Origin: Kocuria turfanensis
GTDB lineage: Bacteria; Actinomycetota; Actinomycetes; Actinomycetales; Micrococcaceae
NCBI RefSeq assembly: GCF_001580365.1
Contig: NZ_CP014480.1
Location: forward strand, 2,233,008 to 2,297,007
Length of the DNA: 64,000 bases
Direction: 5' to 3'
Positions 55,362 to 63,588 of this stretch are shown piece by piece. Each line of letters begins with the position of its first letter. The stretch's first letter is position 1. A program made the position numbers and the translations under genes. Below the pieces are notes generated by a model that made no database searches, was not told the origin of the DNA, and saw only the letters and a program-made list of their open reading frames with translations.

Positions 55362-58312
55362 CAGGAATCATCTCCTCGGTGTCGGTCGGTGCGCTCGGCG
55401 GCGGCCCCGGCGGACGTTCCCGCGGCGTTCCCGGCGGCGGGCCCGGCCTGCCGCTCGAGGACCCGGACCCTGCTGCGGTCCAGAGGCGCCGTGCTGGGGT
55501 GGTGCGGCTCGGCCGTGGTGGTGGTCGGGCGGGGACCCTGCGTCGGCACCGCGGTGGAGCCCACCCGCCGGAGGGGCGGCGGTTCCTTCTCCTCCACCCC
55601 CAGGCGACTGATCGCCGCGAGGATCACGCCGACCACCGCGAGGTACACACCGACGTCGAAGATCAGCGCCGTGGTGATGTGCACGTCGAGCACGTAGAAG
55701 TGCAGCGGGCGGAGGAACGAGCCCTCGACCAGGCCGAGGAGGCCCACGCCCACCGCGACGACGACTCCCGCGCCGATGAGCTTCAGGTAGGGCAGGTCGA
55801 GGCGGCTGACGCGGTCGTCCTGGGCGGCGAGGTAGACGAGGGCGATGCCGGCGGCACCGATGAGCGCGGCGATGAACCCGCCCCCGGGCTGGGAGTGCCC
55901 GCGGAGCAGGAAGAAGAGGGACAGGACGACGATCACCGGCCCGAGCAGGCGGTCCGCGACCCGCAGGATCATGGTGTTGTCCTCGGCGTCGCTGATCGGG
56001 GAACCCGGCGGCTCGGTGATGGGACTGTGCAGCTTGGGCAGCAGGCCGCGCGACTCCAGGGCCACGACGATCGCGATGCCGGCCACGCCCAGCACGGTGA
56101 GCTCGCCCAGCGTGTCCAGGGCGCGGAAGTCGACGAGGATCGTGTTCACCACGTTCGTGCCTCCGGTCTCCGTCTCGCCCTCCGTGAGGTAGTACCGCCC
56201 CGCGTCGGAGAGCCCGCGACGGCCGGTGAGCGCCCACACGGCCACGGCGGCGGAGGCGCCCGCGAGGACCGCGACGACGGCCGCGGTGGTCGTCCGCCGC
56301 CGGCCCGTGCGGTGGAAGGTGGACGGCAGGCGGTTGAGCAGCAGCACGATGACCACCACGGTCAGGATCTCGACGAGCAGCTGGGTCAGCGCCACGTCGG
56401 CCGCGCCGAGCTCGAAGAACCACAGCGCGACGGCGAAGCCCACCACCCCGATGATGGTCACCAGGGCGATCCGGCTGCGCACGCCCAGCGCCAGCAGCAC
56501 CCCCACCAGGACCACGCCGAGCAGGATCCAGTCCAGCGGGTCCGTCACGTCGCCGTGCAGCGGCGGGACGTCGACCGTGGACACTCCCACTACGGTCAGC
56601 AGCACCAGCACGGCCACGGGCGGGACCAGATGCCGGTAGGGGGCGTCGGTGCGGGTGAGATCCCCGACCCGCTCGCCCAGAGCGACGGAGCCGTTCCGGA
56701 ACGCCTCGACGGCACCCACCCCGGTGACGGGCGACAGCTTCCGGTCCAGGAACCGGTCCATCCTCCTCCGGGCCAGCACGAGCGCGCCGCCGAGGGCGAA
56801 CACCACCAGGGACATGTACAGCTCGGGGGCGAAGCCGTGCCACAGGCCCAGATGGGGCTCCGCGTCGGGCCCGGCGACGGCGGCGGAGGCGGCGCCGAGC
56901 AGCGGCTCCGCCAGCACGCCGGCCAGACCCAGCGCCAGACCGGCCACGGAGACCAGTGCCACGGGGGCCAGGAAAGCGGCGGAGGCCTCCTTCGGCGGGT
57001 CCGCGGCCGGACGGCCGGGGAAGATCGTGATGACCATCCGGGCCGAGTAGGCGAACGTGAAGGACGCGGCCAGGACCGCCACGGCGCCCACGAGCCACAC
57101 GGCGGCCGGCGGCGCGGGGCTCTCCGCCATGGCCTTGAACATGGCTTCCTTGGAGACGAAGCCGAACAGCGGGGGGAGCCCCGCCATGGAGACCGCGGCG
57201 AGGGTCATCACGACGGCGGTGACGGGCATCGTCCGGGCCAGCCCGGAGAGCCTGCGGATGTCCCGGCTGCCCGCCTGGTGGTCGATCACCCCCAGGGACA
57301 TGAACAGCGCGGACTTGAACAGCGCGTGGGCGGCCACGTGCACCACGGCCCCCACCACGGCGTAGGAGGTGCCGATCCCGATGGTCGCCGTCAGGAACCC
57401 CAGCTGGCTCACCGTGGAGTAGGCGAGCAGCTCCTTGAGGTCATGGCGCTGCAGGGCGAACACCGCGCCCATCAGGGCGGTGAACAGGCCCACCGAGATG
57501 AGCAGGACGTTCCACACCGGCACCTCGCTGAGGGCGGTGGAGAAGCGCAGCATCAGGTAGATGCCCGCCTTCACCATGGCTGCTGCGTGCAGGTAGGCGC
57601 TCACGGGAGTGATCGCGACCATGGCGTCGGGCAGCCACGCGTGGAAGGGGAACTGCGCGGACTTGGTGAAGGCCGCCAGTGCGATCAGCACCGCCACGAA
57701 CGCGGCGAGGCCCGGGGACGTGGACCACACGTCGTCGACGAGGATCTCGCTGAGGCGCGTCGTCCCGGTCGCCACCCACATCGCGACCGCCGCGACGAGC
57801 AGGCACAGCCCACCGGCGAAGGTGACCAGGAACGTCCGGATGGCCGGGTCCCGGGCGTGCGGGCCCGAGCGCGCGATGAGCAGGAAGGAGCACAGCGTGG
57901 TGAACTCCCACATGACGAACAGGAGGACCACGTCGTCCGCGAGGACGAGCCCGAGCATCGCGGCCGCGAAGAACGTCATCAGGCTGTAGAACGCCGCGTG
58001 GCGGCCCCGGCCGAGGTAGCGGGCGGAGTAGGCGATGACCACCGCGCCGATGACCAGCACCAGCAGGCCGAAGAACAGTCCCAGGCCGTCCAGCCGGAGG
58101 TGGAAGGAGATCCCGAGCGTGGGCATCCACGGGACCGCCTCGCTCACCCCTGCCGGGTCGGCGCGGCCGTTCCAGGCCGAGACGAGGCCCGCGGCGAGCA
58201 CCAGCAGGGCCGCGGCGATCGGCCAGCCCGCGTCCCGGCCCGCGCGGCGGCCGAGCAGCCCGGCCAGCGGGGCCAGGAGGTTGGTGAGAACCAGAATGAC
58301 GAGGAGGGACAC
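55361..58312 (-). CDS. mrpA: Mrp antiporter subunit A with fused subunit B
   Basis: 983 aa, the MrpA-MrpB fusion type common in actinobacteria. NuoL-like part: YSARYLGRGRHAAFYSLMTFF, VLLFVMWEFTTLCSFLLIA, PFHAWLPDAMVAITPVSAYLHAAAMVKAGIYL (cited as WLPDAMVAITPVSAYLHAA) and YSTVSQLGFLTATIGIG. DUF4040 region near 620-690 (LGVRSRIALVTIIGVVGFAV), then the MrpB part with TILVDFRALDTLGELTVLG and GHSQPGGGFIAALIGAAG. The C-tail is Pro/Thr/Ala-rich. The complex exchanges Na+ for H+. The start is GTG 58312 with little Shine-Dalgarno sequence. Confidence 0.94.
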   Translation of the reverse strand: MSLLVILVLTNLLAPLAGLLGRRAGRDAGWPIAAALLVLAAGLVSAWNGRADPAGVSEAVPWMPTLGISFHLRLDGLGLFFGLLVLVIGAVVIAYSARYLGRGRHAAFYSLMTFFAAAMLGLVLADDVVLLFVMWEFTTLCSFLLIARSGPHARDPAIRTFLVTFAGGLCLLVAAVAMWVATGTTRLSEILVDDVWSTSPGLAAFVAVLIALAAFTKSAQFPFHAWLPDAMVAITPVSAYLHAAAMVKAGIYLMLRFSTALSEVPVWNVLLISVGLFTALMGAVFALQRHDLKELLAYSTVSQLGFLTATIGIGTSYAVVGAVVHVAAHALFKSALFMSLGVIDHQAGSRDIRRLSGLARTMPVTAVVMTLAAVSMAGLPPLFGFVSKEAMFKAMAESPAPPAAVWLVGAVAVLAASFTFAYSARMVITIFPGRPAADPPKEASAAFLAPVALVSVAGLALGLAGVLAEPLLGAASAAVAGPDAEPHLGLWHGFAPELYMSLVVFALGGALVLARRRMDRFLDRKLSPVTGVGAVEAFRNGSVALGERVGDLTRTDAPYRHLVPPVAVLVLLTVVGVSTVDVPPLHGDVTDPLDWILLGVVLVGVLLALGVRSRIALVTIIGVVGFAVALWFFELGAADVALTQLLVEILTVVVIVLLLNRLPSTFHRTGRRRTTTAAVVAVLAGASAAVAVWALTGRRGLSDAGRYYLTEGETETGGTNVVNTILVDFRALDTLGELTVLGVAGIAIVVALESRGLLPKLHSPITEPPGSPISDAEDNTMILRVADRLLGPVIVVLSLFFLLRGHSQPGGGFIAALIGAAGIALVYLAAQDDRVSRLDLPYLKLIGAGVVVAVGVGLLGLVEGSFLRPLHFYVLDVHITTALIFDVGVYLAVVGVILAAISRLGVEEKEPPPLRRVGSTAVPTQGPRPTTTTAEPHHPSTAPLDRSRVRVLERQAGPAAGNAAGTSAGAAAERTDRHRGDDS

Positions 58313-58402
58313 GCCTGAATTACCGTCCGGTCGTGGTGAGGAGGGTCCGGGGATTGCCGACGAACCGATCCCTCCACGAGAGGCGGGGCCGGTCAGGTGG
58401 TG

Positions 58403-58555
58403 TCAGAGCTCGGAGGGATGTCCGGAGAGCGACGGACCCCAGGACGTGGTGTAGCCGTTGGTGCCGGCCGGCAGATGCAACCCGCCCCGGAGCAGCACGT
58501 ACGCCGAGGGCACGTCGTGACCTCGGGGTGCGGGGACCCGAACGACTGGACTCAT
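58403..58555 (-). CDS. Small 50-aa protein, leaderless, upstream of mrpA
   Basis: Open frame of 50 codons from ATG 58555 to TGA at 58403, starting MSPVVRVPAPRG and ending SGHPSEL. No family recognised; it is polar, without a transmembrane helix or cysteine, with GTNGYTTSWGP near the end. Support: TAGATT seven bases before the ATG (the leaderless pattern seen at many real genes here), third codon positions that are mostly G or C, and no competing gene in the 280-base region. It lies 90 bases before mrpA on the same strand, so it may be the first cistron or leader of the Mrp operon. Confidence 0.5.
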   Translation of the reverse strand: MSPVVRVPAPRGHDVPSAYVLLRGGLHLPAGTNGYTTSWGPSLSGHPSEL

Positions 58556-58568
58556 CAGCCCGAATCTA
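58556..58568 (-). promoter_or_regulatory. -10 TAGATT, head of the Mrp region
   Basis: TAGATT on the minus strand (58568-58563), seven bases before ATG 58555. This may be the promoter of the whole Mrp operon, because none as good is seen nearer to mrpA. Confidence 0.45.
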
Positions 58569-58592
58569 GCACGAGCGACCGGGCGGCAGCGC

Positions 58593-59003
58593 TCAGCGCC
58601 GCGGCCCGTGGGCCCGGGATCCGGTGTGCGGCACCGTGGGGGTCGCGGCCGTCTCGGCCTCCGGCTCGGCGGTGGCCCGGCGCAGCCCCTCCCGGGGTGG
58701 CTCCGTGACGACCGCTCCGAGCGGATCGGTGCCCGGGTCGGCCTCGGGGTCGTCCTCGGGCTCGTCGGCGGGGCGACGGGTGCGGGACGCCCGCGAGGGC
58801 AGGGTGGGGCGCCGGCCGCCCGCGCGCGGGGCGTCGTGGATCTCGGTGACGGACACGGCCATCGCGTTGAGCGCGAGACCGAGGAGCACGAACACCCACG
58901 CCGCGACGGGGTACCACGCCAGGCCGAGGAGCACTCCGATCACGATGAGGGCGATGGAGGTCAGGTAGGCCGGGGTGAGAACGCGCTGGACGTTGAACTT
59001 CAT
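58593..59003 (-). CDS. Small membrane protein with polar C-terminal tail
   Basis: 136 aa. Two helices at about 11-30 (AYLTSIALIVIGVLLGLAWY) and 32-52 (VAAWVFVLLGLALNAMAVSV), then an Arg/Pro/Glu-rich low-complexity tail. The start ATG 59003 is chosen; another ATG three codons upstream is possible. No family recognised. Divergent from the Sir2 gene. Downstream it runs towards the Mrp region, 38 bases from the small ORF. Confidence 0.68.
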   Translation of the reverse strand: MKFNVQRVLTPAYLTSIALIVIGVLLGLAWYPVAAWVFVLLGLALNAMAVSVTEIHDAPRAGGRRPTLPSRASRTRRPADEPEDDPEADPGTDPLGAVVTEPPREGLRRATAEPEAETAATPTVPHTGSRAHGPRR

Positions 59004-59120
59004 GGGTTCCATTCCACCACGCGCGCGCGTGGATCGACCAACGCGCCCGCGCGTTTCCCGGTCCGCACCCAGGGTCGCGGCCGGCCGCGGGGCGGACCGT
59101 GGCCTCGGCGCCCCTGCGCG

Positions 59121-59135
59121 TATACCGTGGGCGGC
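59121..59135 (+). promoter_or_regulatory. -10 TATACC of the Sir2 gene
   Basis: TATACC at 59121-59126, nine bases before ATG 59136, no Shine-Dalgarno. Confidence 0.45.
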
Positions 59136-59951
59136 ATGGACGACCTTGATCCCGAGCTGCTCGACCTCGCCCGTTCCGCCCGCACGGTCACCGTGCTCTC
59201 CGGCGCCGGGATGTCGGCGGAGAGCGGAGTGCCCACGTTCCGCGACGCCGGGACGGGACTGTGGGCCCGGTGGTCCCCGGAGGAACTGGCCACGCCCGAG
59301 GCCTGGGAGGCCGACCCGGAGCTCGTGTGGTCCTGGTACCTGTGGCGGGCGCGGCAGCTGCGCCGGCTGCGCCCCAACGCCGGGCACCGGGCGATCGCCC
59401 GGTGGGCCGAGCGGGCCCGGGTGCAGGTGGTCACCCAGAACGTGGACGACCTCCACGAGCGGGCCGGGTCGGAGGTCCTCGCCCACCTGCACGGCAGCCT
59501 GTTCGCCTTCCGCTGCTCGGCCTGCGGCACCCCCTTCCCCGAGGCGCTCGTCCCCGGCCTGTCCCCGGAGCACCCGGTGGACCTGGCGGAACCGACCCGC
59601 GAGCGCCCCCCGGTGTGCCCGGCGTGCGGCGGGGCCGTCCGCCCCTCGGTCGTCTGGTTCGGGGAGCTGCTGCCCGAGGGTGCCCTGGAGCGCGGCGCCG
59701 ACGCCGTGGCGGAGGCCGACCTCGTGCTCGTGGTGGGCACCTCGGGGCTGGTGCAGCCCGCAGCCTCCCTCCCGCTGGTCGCGGCCGGCCGCGGGATCCC
59801 CGTGGTGGAGGTCAATCCCGAGGACACGGCCCTCACGCCGCACGCGGACTGGGCCGTGCGGGCCCGCTCCGCCGAGGCGCTGCCCCGTCTCCTGCCCGAA
59901 CAGCTGCCCGAACTCCTGTCCGAGGGGAACCGTCCCGCGCCGTCCCGGTGA
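59136..59951 (+). CDS. Sir2 family NAD-dependent protein deacylase
   Basis: 271 aa sirtuin (CobB-like) that removes acyl groups from lysine using NAD. VLSGAGMSAESGVPTFRDAGTGLW gives the GAG and FRD motifs (cited as SGAGMSAESGVPTFRDAG), TQNVDDLHERAGS the QN-D and LHGS the catalytic His; zinc cysteines are in CSACG and CPACGG. VWFGELLP and VVGTSGLVQPAASLP complete the NAD site. Class III-type YxxR is not evident, so desuccinylation is not implied. Leaderless start at 59136. Confidence 0.93.
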   Translation: MDDLDPELLDLARSARTVTVLSGAGMSAESGVPTFRDAGTGLWARWSPEELATPEAWEADPELVWSWYLWRARQLRRLRPNAGHRAIARWAERARVQVVTQNVDDLHERAGSEVLAHLHGSLFAFRCSACGTPFPEALVPGLSPEHPVDLAEPTRERPPVCPACGGAVRPSVVWFGELLPEGALERGADAVAEADLVLVVGTSGLVQPAASLPLVAAGRGIPVVEVNPEDTALTPHADWAVRARSAEALPRLLPEQLPELLSEGNRPAPSR

Positions 59952-60073
59952 GCGCCCACGGCGGAGCACCGGGAGCTGAGCACCGACGGCCGAGCGCTGA
60001 TAGCTGAGAGCAGAAAGCAGGCTGGTCTTCTTGTCACGGGCCCCCGGCGGCCACAGACTGAACGACGGACACC

Positions 60074-60098
60074 GGCTCCGGGACCCCGTCCCGGAGCC
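60074..60098 (+). terminator. 11-bp hairpin between Sir2 and AKR genes
   Basis: GGCTCCGGGAC, loop CCC, exact complement. It is 123 bases past the sirtuin stop and 46 before the next start; it may end the sirtuin transcript or form part of the AKR leader. Confidence 0.45.
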
Positions 60099-60143
60099 CA
60101 ACCCTTCCAGCCACCGGCTGGTTCCCCACGAAAGGCACGGTCC

Positions 60144-60983
60144 ATGACCCAGTCCATGACGCAGTCCCCCACCCTGCCCCTGCACGACGGCAGCACCATC
60201 CCGCAGCTCGGCTACGGCGTCTGGCAGGTCGACGCCGACATCGCCGAGGACGTGGTGGGCCAGGCCCTCCGGGCCGGCTACCGGCACATCGACACCGCCA
60301 TGATCTACGGCAACGAGGAGGGCGTCGGCCGGGCCATCGCCAACAGTGGCATCCCGCGCGACGAGATCTTCGTGACCACCAAGCTGTGGAACGAGGACCA
60401 GGGCTACGACTCCGCGCTGAAGGCGATCGACGCCTCCCTGGAGCGGCTCGGCCTGGAGTACGTGGACCTGTACCTCATCCACTGGCCCACGCCGAAGCGC
60501 GGGAAGTACCTGGAGACCTGGAAGGCCTTCCGGGAGATCCGCGACAGCGGCAAGGCCCGCTCGATCGGCGTCTCCAACTTCCCGCGGGAGGAGCTGCAGG
60601 AGATCATCGACGAGACCGGCGTGGTCCCGGTGGTGAACCAGGTGGAGCTGCACCCCTACTTCAACCAGGCGGCGCTGCGGGACTTCAACGCCTCCCACGG
60701 CATCCTCACCGAGGCGTGGTCCCCCCTGGGCCAGGGCGGCGACCTGCTGAAGGACCCGGCCATCGCCTCGATCGCCCGCAAGCACGGCGCGACCCCGGGC
60801 CAGGTCATCATCGCCTGGCACCTGGCGATCGGCAACGTGGTCTTCCCCAAGACCGTCACCCCCGAGCGGATCCGCGAGAACTTCGCGGCCCTCGACGTGC
60901 AGCTCGACGCCGAGGACGTCGAGGCGATCAACGGCCTCGACAACGGCGGGCGCATCGGCTCGGACCCGAAGGACTTCAACTGA
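60144..60983 (+). CDS. Aldo/keto reductase
   Basis: 279-aa NADPH-dependent AKR (TIM barrel), close to the 2,5-diketo-D-gluconate reductase group. Catalytic tetrad: Asp50 and Tyr55 in [11 protein letters not shown], Lys in FVTTKLW, His in [19 protein letters not shown] and LPKTV-like [15 protein letters not shown] are the cofactor loops. AAAGG lies upstream of ATG 60144; an ATG four codons later is possible. Monocistronic. Confidence 0.93.
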   Translation: MTQSMTQSPTLPLHDGSTIPQLGYGVWQVDADIAEDVVGQALRAGYRHIDTAMIYGNEEGVGRAIANSGIPRDEIFVTTKLWNEDQGYDSALKAIDASLERLGLEYVDLYLIHWPTPKRGKYLETWKAFREIRDSGKARSIGVSNFPREELQEIIDETGVVPVVNQVELHPYFNQAALRDFNASHGILTEAWSPLGQGGDLLKDPAIASIARKHGATPGQVIIAWHLAIGNVVFPKTVTPERIRENFAALDVQLDAEDVEAINGLDNGGRIGSDPKDFN

Positions 60984-61021
60984 GCCCTCGGCGCCCGGGG
61001 ACGGCTCCCCGCCCCTGACGG

Positions 61022-61053
61022 CCGCCCGCACCGGTGCTCACCGGTGCGGGCGG
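61022..61053 (+). terminator. Bidirectional 13-bp hairpin between convergent genes
   Basis: CCGCCCGCACCGG, loop TGCTCA, CCGGTGCGGGCGG. The stop codon of the minus-strand gene (61038-61040) overlaps the loop and right arm, so the hairpin forms over the end of that gene. Confidence 0.65.
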
Positions 61054-61652
61054 TGTCCTGCGCGGTGCGGGTCGGCCACGCGGTAGGTCTCCTGGACCAG
61101 CCCGCCCGGGAAGGACCGCACGTCCACCAGCTCCAGCGGGACGTCCGTGCCCGCCCCGGCGAACGGGGAGATGCCCTCCCGCAGCAGCACCGGCACGCGG
61201 GTCAGCACGAGATCGGCGATCCGGCCGGCGTCGAGGAAGGAGCGGATCGTGGCGCCGCCGTCCACGTAGACGTGGCGGGCGCCCACGGCGTCGAGCAGCT
61301 CGACCGCCCCGGGCAGGGACGTCGCCCACCGCACCGGAGGAACCCCCGCCCCCGGGCCCGGGCCTCCGGAGCCGAGCACCACGACGGGACGCTCGCCGTA
61401 GGGCCAGTCCCCGAAGCCCAGGACCTGCTCGTAGGTGACGCGGCCGAGGACCACGGCGTCGATCCCGGCCAGGAACGCCTCGTAGCCCAGGTCCCCGGCC
61501 CCCGCCTCCGCGGCGGCGGCCCCGCGGCTCTCGAGCCAGGCCAGGTCCCCGTCCGGGCGGGCGATGTACCCGTCCACGCTGACCCCGATGTACACGTGCC
61601 CGGCCCAGCCGGGCCTGCCCCGCCCGGCGTCCTCGTCGTTCTCCGTCCCCAT
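61038..61652 (-). CDS. Dihydrofolate reductase / RibD C-terminal family protein
   Basis: 204 aa. VYIGVSVDGYIARPDGDLAWL is the RibD_C/DHFR-like start, GIDAVVLGRVTYEQVLGF and ERPVVVLGS follow, and HVYVDGGATIRSFLDAGRIADLVLTRVPVLL binds the NADPH diphosphate (cited as VYVDGGATIRSFLDAG). Such stand-alone proteins reduce unknown pteridine-like or other substrates. GAGGGGG precedes ATG 61652. Confidence 0.88.
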   Translation of the reverse strand: MGTENDEDAGRGRPGWAGHVYIGVSVDGYIARPDGDLAWLESRGAAAAEAGAGDLGYEAFLAGIDAVVLGRVTYEQVLGFGDWPYGERPVVVLGSGGPGPGAGVPPVRWATSLPGAVELLDAVGARHVYVDGGATIRSFLDAGRIADLVLTRVPVLLREGISPFAGAGTDVPLELVDVRSFPGGLVQETYRVADPHRAGHRPHR

Positions 61653-61806
61653 CGTCCTGCCCCCTCGTCCTGCCTCCTCGTCCGACCGGTCCCCACGCTA
61701 GCCCGGCGGCGGAGCCGCCGAACGCCCCGTGACAGAACCGTTGCACGGCGGCCGGGCCCGCCCGCCCCGCCCGCCGATTGGTGCGGAACCGGCCGACGGG
61801 TGAACC

Positions 61807-63342
61807 ATGGTGGTCATGAACACCGACACCACCCGGGCGGGCGACGGCACCACCAGCGCCGCCGCCCCGCACGGCACCCCCGACAACATCCCGGGCGCGG
61901 ACCTGCCCCGCCCCGCGGGCAAGACCTTCTTCGGACAGCCCCGCATGCTGGCGAACCTGTTCAGCGTGGAGCTGTGGGAGCGCTTCTCCTTCTACGGCAT
62001 GCAGGGCATCGTCCTGCTCTACATGTACTTCGCCACGACCGAGGGCGGGCTGGGCATCGACCAGTCGACCGCCGCCGGCATCGTGGGCGCCTACGGCGGC
62101 GCCGTCTACCTGTTCGCCATCCTCGGCGGGTGGGTGGCCGACCGGCTGCTGGGCTCCGAGCGCACCATGTTCGTCAGCGGCGTGCTCATCATGGCCGGGC
62201 ACATCTCGCTGGCCCTCCTCCCCGCGGTCTCCGGCCTGGCAATCGGGCTGATCCTCATCGCCGTCGGCTCGGGCGGGCTCAAGGCCACGATCACCAACCT
62301 CGTGGGCTCCCTCTACGAGCGCCGCGACCCGCGCCGGGACGCCGGGTTCTCGATCTTCTACATGGGCGTCAACATCGGCGGCCTGACCGGCCCGTTGCTG
62401 ACCGGTCTCGCCCAGCAGACCTGGGGCTTCCACCTCGGCTTCGGCCTCGCCGCGATCGGCATGGCGTTCGGGCTCACCCAGTACGCGCTGGGCCGGCGCC
62501 GGCTGCCAGGCGAGGTCCACCACGTGCCCAACCCCCTGCCCCGGAGCCAGTACGGCCGGTGGATCGGCGTCGCGGCCGCCGCGCTCGCCGTGGTCGCCGC
62601 CGCCGTGCTCACGGGCGTGCTCGACGCGGGCAACCTGGCGGACGTCGTGGTGGTCGTGACCGTGCTGGCGGCCGTGGCCCTGTTCGTGCTGCTGCTCACC
62701 AGCGCGAAGGTCGACGACGACGAGCGCTCCCGCGTGCGGTCGTTCATCCCGATGTTCATCGGCTCGGCCGCGTTCTGGGCGCTGTTCCAGCAGCAGTTCA
62801 CCGTGATCACCATCTACTCCGACACCCGGCTGGACCGGAGCCTGGGCGACTGGACCATGCCGATCTCCTGGGTCCAGTCCTTCAACCCGCTCTTCATCAT
62901 CCTGCTCGCCCCGGTGTTCGCGGTGCTGTGGACGCGCCTGGGCGACCGGCAGCCGTCGACCCCCGCCAAGTTCGGTCTCGGCATCGTCCTGATGGGGTCG
63001 GCGTTCCTGATCTTCCTGCCCATGGTCGGGGTGTCCTCCGTGCCGGTGCTGTGGGCCGCGCTGATCCTGCTCGTGGCCACCCTCGGCGAGCTGCTGGTCT
63101 CCCCGGTCGGGCTGTCCCTGTCCACCCGGCTGGCCCCCCGGGCCTACCCGGTGCTGATGGTCTCCCTGTTCTACCTCTCCGTGGCTTTGGGCACCGCCCT
63201 GTCCGGGTCCCTGGCCGGGTACTACAGCGAGCAGTCGGAGGCCGCCTACTTCGGGGCCCTCGGCGCGGTGACGATCGTCATCGGCGCGGGCCTGCTCGTG
63301 CTCTCCCCCTGGATCCGCCGCCGGATGCGCGGGGTGCGCTGA
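61807..63342 (+). CDS. POT family peptide transporter
   Basis: 511-aa proton-coupled oligopeptide transporter, 14 predicted helices. The POT signature VELWERFSFYG (Glu55, Glu58, Arg59) is at the start of helix 1; GGWVADRLLGSERTMFVSG and FSIFYMGVNIGGLTGPLLTG (PTR2 FYxxINxG motif) follow. Also AFWALFQQQ near helix 7. ATG 61807 or 61816 may start. Uptake of di- or tripeptides is the likely role. Confidence 0.93.
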   Translation: MVVMNTDTTRAGDGTTSAAAPHGTPDNIPGADLPRPAGKTFFGQPRMLANLFSVELWERFSFYGMQGIVLLYMYFATTEGGLGIDQSTAAGIVGAYGGAVYLFAILGGWVADRLLGSERTMFVSGVLIMAGHISLALLPAVSGLAIGLILIAVGSGGLKATITNLVGSLYERRDPRRDAGFSIFYMGVNIGGLTGPLLTGLAQQTWGFHLGFGLAAIGMAFGLTQYALGRRRLPGEVHHVPNPLPRSQYGRWIGVAAAALAVVAAAVLTGVLDAGNLADVVVVVTVLAAVALFVLLLTSAKVDDDERSRVRSFIPMFIGSAAFWALFQQQFTVITIYSDTRLDRSLGDWTMPISWVQSFNPLFIILLAPVFAVLWTRLGDRQPSTPAKFGLGIVLMGSAFLIFLPMVGVSSVPVLWAALILLVATLGELLVSPVGLSLSTRLAPRAYPVLMVSLFYLSVALGTALSGSLAGYYSEQSEAAYFGALGAVTIVIGAGLLVLSPWIRRRMRGVR

Positions 63343-63475
63343 CCGGGTCCCGGTCCACAGCGGGCACCGATCCGCCGGGCCCACCGACCGGGCCCCGGTC
63401 CACAGCGGGCACCGAGTCGCCGGGCCCACCGACCGGGTCCTGATCCACGGTGGCACCCGACCGGCCCCCGCCGCA
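63341..63475. repeat. 45-bp tandem repeat, two full copies and a partial third
   Basis: Unit starting GACCGGGTCCCGGTCCACAG at 63341-63385 and 63386-63430, with a diverged third copy to about 63460. It begins on the last two bases of the transporter stop and lies between convergent genes. Confidence 0.8.
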
Positions 63476-63588
63476 CGGCGCCGACCGGAGCCCGGGCCGC
63501 GGAACCGTGCTGCACGGGTTCCGGCCCGCGGGCGGTGCCGGCCGGGTTCCGGGCCGCGGCGGGCGGTGGCATCCTCTCGCCCTCCGGC

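Noticed and set aside
55349..58318. A 989-codon open frame on the plus strand antisense to mrpA
   Set aside because: Polar, His/Gln/Asp/Gly-rich shadow of the hydrophobic mrpA gene; no motif or ribosome-binding site.
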